Part shown: piece after piece, positions 1-5,872 of the stretch
Numbering within the stretch: the stretch's first letter is position 1
Layout: every line of letters starts with the position of its first letter
DNA from: Ignavibacteria bacterium
Lineage (GTDB): Bacteria > Bacteroidota > Ignavibacteria > Kapaibacteriales > UBA4661
Assembly (NCBI GenBank): GCA_013298375.1
Contig: JAAFHM010000229.1
Coordinates: forward strand, 1-7,512
Direction: 5' to 3'
DNA: 7,512 nucleotides
Translations under genes and position numbers: made by a program
The notes under the pieces: generated by a model
Told to the model about the DNA's origin: nothing
The model's database searches: none
What the model saw: only the letters and a program-made list of their open reading frames with translations

Positions 1-35
1 ACTAGATACCAATCTTTATCGTATTGATTCCTTGC

Positions 36-419
36 ATGTACCGCACCGACTATGTTTCTGCCATTACAGAAGATGATGATACTCTTTTCGACCTTAAGCG
101 AAGTCTTTCCAAGCCCAAGCCCCGTCAGCCTGTCCAGATACTTCGCCTACTTAAAACCGGGCAAGCCAACGCGCTTCCTACCGTGGCAACCCTTGTGGGT
201 TTGAGTCTGAACCATGCGTCGGTATTGTGTTGTGGAGACGCTCTATTTATTTGGCTAGCATCCCAAGTCCAGTTACACAAAATTTGGGATATACTCCTTG
301 AAAACTTTCAAAGAACTTTCGCGCTTGCCAGCAGAGTAAATGTGTACGGCACTGAAATTGTCATGATTTACCATCTCACAGCACTACTTTTCTGCAACTT
401 TCTTGTAACTTTGCCGTAA
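36..419 (+). pseudogene. Decayed N-terminal fragment of an IS transposase (helix-turn-helix part), probable
   Basis: The reading frame from the ATG at 36 encodes an N-terminus resembling the helix-turn-helix region of IS630-like transposases: a basic stretch (KPKPRQPVQILRLLKTGQA) followed by an HTH-like segment (LPTVATLVGLSLNH, to about 215). After that the frame loses its transposase character. Skipping one base near 216 brings in frame 1, which reads RRYCVVETLYLFG, a TAG at 256-258, then HPKSSYTKFG and SLKTFKE, ending at TAA 337-339. That is what a basic linker of such a protein would look like after a frameshift and a nonsense mutation. No DDE catalytic domain follows, and I see no terminal inverted repeats. 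There is no Shine-Dalgarno before 36, and the open frame to 419 runs into a promoter box. The resemblance comes from recall of the family, not from an alignment. It could instead be a chance open frame. Confidence 0.4.
406..413 (+). promoter_or_regulatory. Candidate Bacteroidota-type -7 promoter box (TAACTTTG) for the outer-membrane protein gene
   Basis: TAACTTTG is an exact match to the TAnnTTTG -7 element used by the primary sigma factor in Bacteroidota. It lies 48 bp before the ATG at 462, so transcription would begin near 418-421 and leave a pyrimidine-rich leader of about 40 nt. The matching -33 TTTG is not clear: the region 385-394 is T-rich but lacks the exact motif at the usual 19-bp spacing. 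The position and orientation fit the downstream gene. Confidence 0.45.
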
Positions 420-461
420 AACACTGCTTCAAAACTCCCTCACCTTTCTCCCTACTCCTCC

Positions 462-3404
462 ATGAGACCTCGCTTCTCCACCAATCGCTTCGCAAGCTGC
501 GCGATTCTTGCTTGTTTGTTTATATTCACCACATACCGCACCAATGCTCAAACCGAAACCATTATCGTTTCGGCGAGTGTTGTTGACAGCGCGACACGCT
601 CTCCCGTCACAGGCGCACGGGTACAGCTTTTGCGGGCAGATAGCAGTCTCATCGCTGGTACTGTTGCTGACCGCAATGGCGTATTTTTTCTCAAAGGCGT
701 TCCGGCGGGACAATTTCTGCTTTCGTTGCAATCCGTCGGATTTGCTACCAAAATCAGCAAAATAACCGTTCCCGCGGCGATTATGGGCAAAATGGATACG
801 CTCCGCTTACCGCCCTTTCGCTTATCGTCCAGCGCCGTCAAAACGGGCGAAGTAGAGGTGGCAACAACAGCACTCCGCGCCGAAGTACGCGGCGACACCA
901 CCGAATACAACGCCAAAGCCTTTAAGACCGACCGAAACGCCGTTGCCGAAGATATTATCCGCAAAATGCCCGGAGTCGAGGTGGATGCAAGCGGCACGGT
1001 CAAGGCACAAGGCGAAAATGTGCGGCGTGTGCTGGTGGACGGAAAACCCTTTTTCGGTGATGACCCTTCGGCAGCATTGAAAAATCTTCCTTCGGAAATG
1101 ATTGATAAAGTGCAGGTGCTTGACCAAATGAGCGACCAAGCAGCATTCACGCGCTTTGATGATGGCGACCGCACCAAAACACTGAATATCATCACCAACC
1201 CCAATAGGCGCATTGGACAATTTGGAAAAATTTATGCAGGCTACGGCTCAAACACGGATGCCTTCACAAGCCGCTATACGGCTGGCGGGAATATCAATTT
1301 CTTTAACGGCGACCGTAAAATCTCCATTCTGGGGCTGTCGAATAACATCAACCAACAAAACTTCGGTATTCAAGATATTTTGGGACTGCTTGGCGGCGGC
1401 GGTGGGAATATGGCTCGTATGATGAGCAATCCCAGCGCAGCAGCAGCTATGCGGGGCGGCGGCAATGCTGCCGTTATGCGCATGGGTCAAGGCGGTATGG
1501 GTGGTAGCGGAAATCCCGGTGATTTCCTTGTTCCGCAAAGCGACGGTATCACTTCGGCGCATGGTCTGGGCGTGAATTATACCGATATGTGGGGCAAAGA
1601 CGTGAGTGTGACGGGCAGCTACTTTGTAAATTTGACCAATAACGATGCGCAACAAACGTTGCAACGCCAATTCTTTCTTGCCGACGGCATTCCGCCGCAG
1701 ACCAGCACACAAGGTTCGGTGAGCAATACCCAAAATATGAATCACCGCGTCAATCTTCGTATCGAAGCAACCTTGGATTCATCAAATTCCCTCATTTTCA
1801 CGCCTCGCGTAACGTTTCAAACCAACAATCGCACCTCCACAAGTGACCGTGCAACCTTTGTTGTTGCATCGTCGGGCAACTCACGCACACTGAACACAAC
1901 GCGCTCCGATGGGGCTTCTGATAATCTCGGCTATTCCTTGGGCGGCGACCTGCTTTGGCGGCATAAATTCCCTGTGGAAGGTCGTACACTTTCGATCAAT
2001 ATTTCTCCAAGCTACAATCGAAATCAGGGTAATCAAATCAACAACGCGCTCAACGGCTTCGCGGCTGCCAATCAAGCATCGGGGCTTCTTTTCGATACGG
2101 TTCGCCAAGAAACGCCGATTTTTGGCAATTCTCTGGGATTGGGCGGAAATGTCTCCTTCACAGAACAAATTCACGATAAAGGCAGCCTGCAAGCGTCCTA
2201 TAACGCGAATTGGTCACGCTCCGAGTCCGATAGAAAAGTTTTTGATTTTAGCCGCACCTCAGGCGATTATACCCAGCAAAACACCTTGCTTTCCAACGTT
2301 TTCACAAGTTCCTACATCACGCATCGTCCGGGCTTGACTTACCGCTATGCCTTTGCGACGGGGGCGAATTTTTCGGTGGGTGTGGATTATCAAGCAGCGT
2401 TTTTGAACGTTGCACAGCAGTTTCCAAGCCAGTTCACTGCTGCAAACCAGTTCACCAACGTCCTGCCGTCGGCAAGTTTTACGATGCGTTTTGGCAAAAC
2501 GGGAAATTTGCGCCTCAACTATCGCACGTTTACGAGTGCGCCCAGCATTCGTCAGCTTCAGAACGTCCTCGACTTCTCCGACCCGCTTCGGCTCTATCTC
2601 GGCAATCCGAATTTGAATCAAGAATATACCCATAGCATTTTTGCAAATTACGGCGTATTCGATATGGCAACGGCAAATTCGATGTTCTTTTTTGTCGGTG
2701 TGAATTTCACGGATAGCAAAATTGTCAATGCAACGACGATTGCGCCTCGTGATACCGTGATTCTACCGGAAGTGCGCTTGGTATCGGGCGGGCAGTTCAC
2801 ACGCCCCGTCAATGTGAGCGGATTTTGGAGCGGTCGTGCGTTTGGTTCCTACGGATTTCCGCTTGAACTTTGGCAGGGCGCAAAGCTAAACGTCAATCTT
2901 GGTGCGGGCTTGACGTATTCGCGGGATATTAGCTTTATCAATACTCTTCAAAACAATGTTGACAATTACGGTGTTACGCCTTCGCTCACCTTGAGCAGCA
3001 ATATCAGCGAAAATCTTGATTTTACCGTGTCGGGTCGCAGCGCCATTACGATTGCCCGCAACTCCCTTCAATCCTCGCTGGACAACACCTTTTTGGTGCA
3101 TAATCTGTATGCAAAACTGAATTGGGTCTTTTGGGAAGGATTTTTACTATCGGGCGATTTCACCTACATCTCTAATAACGGCTTATCAAGCGGCTTCAAT
3201 CAAGCAATCCCCCTTCTGTCGCTCGGCATAGGAAAGCGTTTTTTGGATGATAAACTGGAAGTAAAACTTTCCGCCTTCGATGCACTCAATCAAAACACTG
3301 CCATTGCCCGCACCGTGAGCAGTAGCTACATCGAAGATTCGCAAACGGTGGTTTTGCGGCGCTATGCACTTTTAACCGTGACGTATAATTTACGGGCGTT
3401 TTGA
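462..3404 (+). CDS. Outer-membrane beta-barrel protein, TonB-dependent-receptor-like, with N-terminal carboxypeptidase-regulatory-like domain
   Basis: This 980-residue protein is probably an outer-membrane transporter or receptor; its substrate is unknown. Residues 1-30 look like a signal peptide: basic start, hydrophobic core AILACLFIF, likely cleavage near TNA-Q. Residues about 33-105 form a carboxypeptidase-regulatory-like beta-sandwich (GARVQLL, DRNGVFFLKGVPAGQF). Residues about 150-245 are plug-like (AEDIIRKMPGVEVDASG, RRVLVDGKPFFGDDP, LNIITNP). From about 255 to the end, alternating polar/aromatic strands make a large barrel that finishes with an aromatic residue (TVTYNLRAF), as outer-membrane barrels do for assembly. 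Architecture and length fit the outer membrane beta-barrel family related to TonB-dependent receptors (OMP_b-brl_3 type). I see no clear TonB box, and no SusD-like lipoprotein is adjacent, so a polysaccharide-uptake pair is not supported. Residues 311-353 are unusually rich in Gly and Met. No Shine-Dalgarno precedes the ATG; the start is set by the signal peptide. The gene is monocistronic here. Confidence 0.88.
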   Translation: MRPRFSTNRFASCAILACLFIFTTYRTNAQTETIIVSASVVDSATRSPVTGARVQLLRADSSLIAGTVADRNGVFFLKGVPAGQFLLSLQSVGFATKISKITVPAAIMGKMDTLRLPPFRLSSSAVKTGEVEVATTALRAEVRGDTTEYNAKAFKTDRNAVAEDIIRKMPGVEVDASGTVKAQGENVRRVLVDGKPFFGDDPSAALKNLPSEMIDKVQVLDQMSDQAAFTRFDDGDRTKTLNIITNPNRRIGQFGKIYAGYGSNTDAFTSRYTAGGNINFFNGDRKISILGLSNNINQQNFGIQDILGLLGGGGGNMARMMSNPSAAAAMRGGGNAAVMRMGQGGMGGSGNPGDFLVPQSDGITSAHGLGVNYTDMWGKDVSVTGSYFVNLTNNDAQQTLQRQFFLADGIPPQTSTQGSVSNTQNMNHRVNLRIEATLDSSNSLIFTPRVTFQTNNRTSTSDRATFVVASSGNSRTLNTTRSDGASDNLGYSLGGDLLWRHKFPVEGRTLSINISPSYNRNQGNQINNALNGFAAANQASGLLFDTVRQETPIFGNSLGLGGNVSFTEQIHDKGSLQASYNANWSRSESDRKVFDFSRTSGDYTQQNTLLSNVFTSSYITHRPGLTYRYAFATGANFSVGVDYQAAFLNVAQQFPSQFTAANQFTNVLPSASFTMRFGKTGNLRLNYRTFTSAPSIRQLQNVLDFSDPLRLYLGNPNLNQEYTHSIFANYGVFDMATANSMFFFVGVNFTDSKIVNATTIAPRDTVILPEVRLVSGGQFTRPVNVSGFWSGRAFGSYGFPLELWQGAKLNVNLGAGLTYSRDISFINTLQNNVDNYGVTPSLTLSSNISENLDFTVSGRSAITIARNSLQSSLDNTFLVHNLYAKLNWVFWEGFLLSGDFTYISNNGLSSGFNQAIPLLSLGIGKRFLDDKLEVKLSAFDALNQNTAIARTVSSSYIEDSQTVVLRRYALLTVTYNLRAF
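1392..1520 (+). other. Gly/Met/Ala-rich low-complexity segment within the outer-membrane protein gene
   Basis: Codons 311-353 encode runs such as GGGGG, AAAA, RGGG and GQGGMGGSG, with seven methionines between residues 317 and 346. Flanking residues (NFGIQDILGLL before, DFLVPQSDGI after) return to ordinary barrel-like composition. It therefore looks like a flexible loop inserted between two early strands. Similar Gly-rich loops are known in related Bacteroidota proteins. Which side of the membrane the loop faces cannot be decided from sequence. Confidence 0.6.
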
Positions 3405-3441
3405 TGAAATGCACTGGAAGCGATTGCGGCGCACAGGATAA

Positions 3442-4335
3442 CTACGGAGTATGTTTCCACCGTCTGTGTTGCCATGCCCATAAATCGGGGCGTTGGCGAA
3501 TCGCCTCTTCGAGGGATTGAACATGGCGGCGGGTGAGTTCAAGAATACCATCTTTATCCGGCGACAAGTCTTCATGCGGAATACGGTGAAATTCTGCCGT
3601 GTAGCGTCCGTCTGCGCCGCGCACGGCAAATGCTGTAAACATGGCAGCATTGCGCTTGAGTGCAAGTGCGGCAGGAGCTTCGTATGTGGCGGCGGGGATT
3701 CCGAAAAATGGCACAAACACGTCGCGGTCGGCAGTGGCGGCTTGGTCAGCAAGCAGGGCAATCGCTTCGGCTTGGCGAAGACGCTCTAAAATAGTACGAG
3801 CGGCTTTATCCATTTGAATCATGCGATTGCCTGTCCGCGAGCGATACCAGTGCAAATATTGTTCGGCATACTGATTCGATTGCGGCGCAACGATGACCGA
3901 CGTTGGGATATTAGTATAAAGCGGGAAGGTGAATGCCAGGAGTTCCCAATTACCAAAGTGACCAGAAATGAGTAACACACCGCGTCCGTTGCGTACTTCT
4001 TCTTCGATGGCTTCGGTGCCGTGCATATCAATCATGGCGCGGGCTTCGCTTGGAGTAATATGCGGAAAAGTCAGGAGTTCGACAAGCGTTGTGCCGAGAC
4101 TGCGATAGGAAGCGTGGGCAATCATGCGCAAGGAGGCATCATCTCTATCAGGAAAAGCGCGGCGCAGATTCTCTAGCGTAATACGACGGCGCGAAGCACT
4201 CAAAAACCGCAGAATTTCTCCGGCGTATCTGCCCAGACGTGCGCGTCCTTCGGGTGAAAGCCGATACGCCATCAGACCTAAAGCACGCAAAAGAGCGGTA
4301 ATTACACGTTGAATGGGTGATTTCACAAATGCCAA
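3442..4335 (-). CDS. Lysophospholipid/lipid A acyltransferase, LpxL/HtrB family
   Basis: This 297-residue protein should transfer an acyl chain to a lipid A precursor or a related lipid at the cytoplasmic face of the inner membrane. The catalytic HX4E motif is seen as HFGNWE, with H126 and E131 preceded by GVLLISG. Other family landmarks are RRRITLENLRRAFPD (residues 49-63), ALLADQAA followed by VFVPFFGIPAATYEAPAALA (about 193-225), and the C-terminal WAWQHRRWK (287-294). Residues 9-25 are hydrophobic, as expected for the membrane-associated N-terminus. Length is normal for the family. The chosen start is a TTG at 4335; an in-frame GTG at 4326 is an alternative, and neither has a Shine-Dalgarno. 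An in-frame stop at 4360-4362 limits extension. The gene converges on the outer-membrane protein gene (37 bp between stops) and lies 45 bp after the PIN gene, so read-through from it is possible. Acyl and lipid specificity cannot be told. Confidence 0.87.
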   Translation of the reverse strand: MAFVKSPIQRVITALLRALGLMAYRLSPEGRARLGRYAGEILRFLSASRRRITLENLRRAFPDRDDASLRMIAHASYRSLGTTLVELLTFPHITPSEARAMIDMHGTEAIEEEVRNGRGVLLISGHFGNWELLAFTFPLYTNIPTSVIVAPQSNQYAEQYLHWYRSRTGNRMIQMDKAARTILERLRQAEAIALLADQAATADRDVFVPFFGIPAATYEAPAALALKRNAAMFTAFAVRGADGRYTAEFHRIPHEDLSPDKDGILELTRRHVQSLEEAIRQRPDLWAWQHRRWKHTP

Positions 4336-4380
4336 TGAGAGTTTGGGAATGTGGAAATACTATGCAATTTTTTTTACCTA

Positions 4381-4815
4381 TCAAAACGGCGAAATCACTT
4401 CTATCAAGCCACGCCCATGTTTGCGATAGACTGCAAAATCGCTATCCGTTGTACAAACAACTGCGCTTTCGTGCAATTCTGTCATCACAACCAAACACGC
4501 ATCGGCAAAACTCATTGGGACGGAATCATACTTTTTGAGTAGTTGCCGCAAACGGTTTTTCTGACTTGCTGCGTCAAATGCCAGAACAATTAAATCTTCT
4601 TCCACCATCTGCATCAGTGCATCAATCGCTTTTCCGCCGATACGCTTGCGTAGCAAAAAGATAGTCTCTGCTATCACAGCTTCACACGTGTACAATGTCG
4701 GCGGGATATTTTGAAGAACTTCCACTGCCCAATCTGTATGAGTGTCCGAGCGGTCAAAATACGCATAAAGCAACCCAGTGTCTGCGATATAGCACTGCGC
4801 CGAAGGTACAATCAT
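4381..4815 (-). CDS. PIN-domain ribonuclease, VapC-like toxin of a type II toxin-antitoxin-like pair
   Basis: This 144-residue single-domain protein has the four acidic positions that bind metal in PIN nucleases: D12 (YIADTGLLYAYFD), E50 (CEAVIAETIFLLRKR), D105 (MSFADACLVVM) and D124/D126 (VCTTDSDFAVYRKHG). These spacings and the length match VapC-type toxins, which cleave specific RNAs to slow growth. All catalytic residues are kept, so the enzyme is probably active. The ATG at 4815 overlaps the stop of the upstream small gene as ATGA, and GGAAGG lies 9 nt upstream inside that gene, so translation should be coupled. The RNA target is unknown. A housekeeping PIN role is less likely given the coupled small partner. 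Confidence 0.85.
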   Translation of the reverse strand: MIVPSAQCYIADTGLLYAYFDRSDTHTDWAVEVLQNIPPTLYTCEAVIAETIFLLRKRIGGKAIDALMQMVEEDLIVLAFDAASQKNRLRQLLKKYDSVPMSFADACLVVMTELHESAVVCTTDSDFAVYRKHGRGLIEVISPF

Positions 4816-4994
4816 TGCCCAAAACCTTCCAACGATTGACGCACAGTACTGGATGTGGTTGCTACACCAGAAGCAAAATTGCCTCGTAAGTGTTTTGCTT
4901 TGTCATCAAATGACACCGACGGCTTTTTACCGCTTTTACCAGTTGCTTGCTGTTTTGTGTTTACCACAACACGTGGTTTCGTTGCTGTTGCCAT
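4812..4994 (-). CDS. Small basic protein, putative antitoxin partner of the PIN protein
   Basis: This 60-residue protein is not one I recognise. Its gene precedes the PIN gene and overlaps it by ATGA, which is the usual antitoxin-before-toxin order. The N-terminal half is strongly basic (K6, R8, K14, K20, K23, K24, K32, K34, R37). The C-terminal part (about 40-60) is Ser/Thr-rich and ends SLEGFGQ. No ribbon-helix-helix, AbrB or Phd-like pattern is evident. The ATG at 4994 was chosen because AGGA sits 5 nt upstream; a longer reading from 5042 would add 16 residues without such a site. In known VapBC pairs the antitoxin's C-terminus blocks the PIN active site while its N-terminus binds DNA. That role here is inferred from gene order only. 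It could alternatively be a short protein unrelated to toxin control. Confidence 0.6.
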   Translation of the reverse strand: MATATKPRVVVNTKQQATGKSGKKPSVSFDDKAKHLRGNFASGVATTSSTVRQSLEGFGQ

Positions 4995-5003
4995 GCGTTT
5001 CCT
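4995..5003 (-). promoter_or_regulatory. Ribosome binding site deciding the start of the putative antitoxin
   Basis: Read on the minus strand this is AGGAAACGC directly before the ATG at 4994, placing AGGA five nucleotides from the start codon. It is the clearest Shine-Dalgarno before an intergenic start in the window, and it favours the 60-residue form over the 76-residue reading that begins at 5042. Confidence 0.6.
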
Positions 5004-5068
5004 TTCAAATAGATTGCGAAAAAACGACTTGCAAAATTCCATTCTCTGCGTTGACCTGACTATACTTG

Positions 5069-5710
5069 CTATCCCAAAAACTTATTCCGCTCTTTTTTCA
5101 ATTCACGGAGAAGATATTGGAGACGCTTGCTCGAAATGCGCTTCTCGGCAAGCGGGAGATAACGCTCGGTTGTGTTGTTGATGTAGGTAATCGGATTACG
5201 CTTGAGGTTAAATTCCAAACAGCGGAAATTATCTAACCGCGCCGTCAAACGAATAAGCAAGCAGTCCTCGCTGGCATTGTGCAGCTTTTCCACGTGTGCC
5301 AAGTCAATTTCGTCGGGTTTTTGACGCTGTTCGTTGAGGTCTTTGGTGAGGGTTTCGACGATGTAGGCAACGTATTGACCAAAATTGTATTCCAGCACTT
5401 CTTTCGTCACCGTCGTGGAATCTTCCAAAACATCGTGGAGCAGGGCGGCGGAAAGGATGTCAACATCGTAACATTCTAATTCATCAATCAAAATTTTGCA
5501 TACTCGCGTCGAGTGGTAAAAAAACGGCGTACCGTCATTCCGAATAATCGGCTCGTGGACACTTTCCGCCAATTCGTAGGCGCTAATAATTTTATGAATA
5601 TCCAGCACATCAACATAGTCCTTCAAACGCTCCTCTAATTCATCTTTGGAAAGATAGGTGCGGTTATACGGCGTAGCGTTTGGTTCAAGATTAAAGTAGC
5701 GTTGCGTCAT
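5069..5710 (-). CDS. RelA/SpoT-type HD-domain protein, hydrolase-like, lacking synthetase domain
   Basis: This 213-residue protein matches the N-terminal hydrolase (HD) domain of RelA/SpoT enzymes, which remove pyrophosphate from (p)ppGpp. Visible motifs are the helix SAYELAESVHEPIIRNDGTPFFYHSTRV (H66 is the first metal ligand; R57, G60 and P62 match the family), LLHDVLED (H92-D93, then E96-D97), FGQYVAYIVETLTKD (110-124), and IRLTARLDNFRCLE (153-166). The last corresponds to the family's KLADRLHNMR. Its metal-binding Asp position is Ala157 here (GCG codon at 5240-5242), while D160 and N161 are close by. There is no synthetase, TGS or ACT domain, so the protein resembles a single-domain small alarmone hydrolase with about 35 extra N-terminal residues. 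With the fourth ligand changed, activity on (p)ppGpp is uncertain; it may be a divergent phosphohydrolase or a binding protein. The start ATG lacks a clear Shine-Dalgarno. A promoter lies in the 162-bp gap upstream, and the gene ends 74 bp before the putative antitoxin. Confidence 0.8.
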   Translation of the reverse strand: MTQRYFNLEPNATPYNRTYLSKDELEERLKDYVDVLDIHKIISAYELAESVHEPIIRNDGTPFFYHSTRVCKILIDELECYDVDILSAALLHDVLEDSTTVTKEVLEYNFGQYVAYIVETLTKDLNEQRQKPDEIDLAHVEKLHNASEDCLLIRLTARLDNFRCLEFNLKRNPITYINNTTERYLPLAEKRISSKRLQYLLRELKKERNKFLG

Positions 5711-5811
5711 AGCAAAGGGCGATTACAGATGAAAAATCTGGGGAGGTCGTGTTCCGTTTGAATGTTGAGTTTTTAAGTTGGAAATGGAAGCTCTGTTGAG
5801 CGTAATTTCGG

Positions 5812-5840
5812 ATTATATCGCCAGCGCTTCCATCACGCAA
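5812..5840 (-). promoter_or_regulatory. Alternative sigma70-like -35/-10 pair before the HD-domain gene
   Basis: On the minus strand a perfect TATAAT (5817-5812) is preceded at 17 bp by TTGCGT (5840-5835), which matches TTGACA in three of six positions. It overlaps the TAnnTTTG box. Either could drive the HD gene; the Bacteroidota-type box is favoured because the window shows another one before the outer-membrane protein gene. Confidence 0.25.
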
Positions 5841-5869
5841 AGATACGTTCTTTCCAATCGTTACACAAG
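5838..5869 (-). promoter_or_regulatory. Candidate Bacteroidota-type promoter for the HD-domain gene
   Basis: On the minus strand TATCTTTG (5845-5838) is an exact TAnnTTTG -7 box. CTTG at 5869-5866, 20 bp upstream, is one base from the TTTG -33 element; the usual spacing is about 19. Transcription would start near 5830-5833, giving a leader of roughly 120 nt before the HD gene. It begins just after the kinase stop codon. Confidence 0.5.
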
Positions 5870-5872
5870 CAT

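Noticed and set aside
548..1220. Long minus-strand open frames opposite the start of the outer-membrane protein gene (up to 221 codons).
   Set aside because: They are antisense to a gene with a clear signal peptide and domain order, and their low-complexity sequence has no recognisable motifs.
3405..3441. A bidirectional terminator between the convergent outer-membrane protein and acyltransferase genes.
   Set aside because: No stable GC-rich stem with a following T-run is visible in the 37 bp.
3421..3889. A 13-bp direct repeat, CGATTGCGGCGCA, at 3421-3433 and 3877-3889.
   Set aside because: One copy lies in the short convergent gap and the other inside the acyltransferase gene. There is no matching second feature, no target-site pattern and no third copy, so chance is the simplest explanation.
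5004..5035. Possible TTTG / TCTATTTG promoter on the minus strand just before the putative antitoxin.
   Set aside because: The -7 box has one mismatch and sits so close to the ATG that the transcript would start at or inside the Shine-Dalgarno. Too weak to list as a feature.
5052..5075. TTGACC and TATACT on the plus strand near 5053-5068, resembling promoter elements.
   Set aside because: The two hexamers are only about 4 bp apart, and no plus-strand gene lies downstream.
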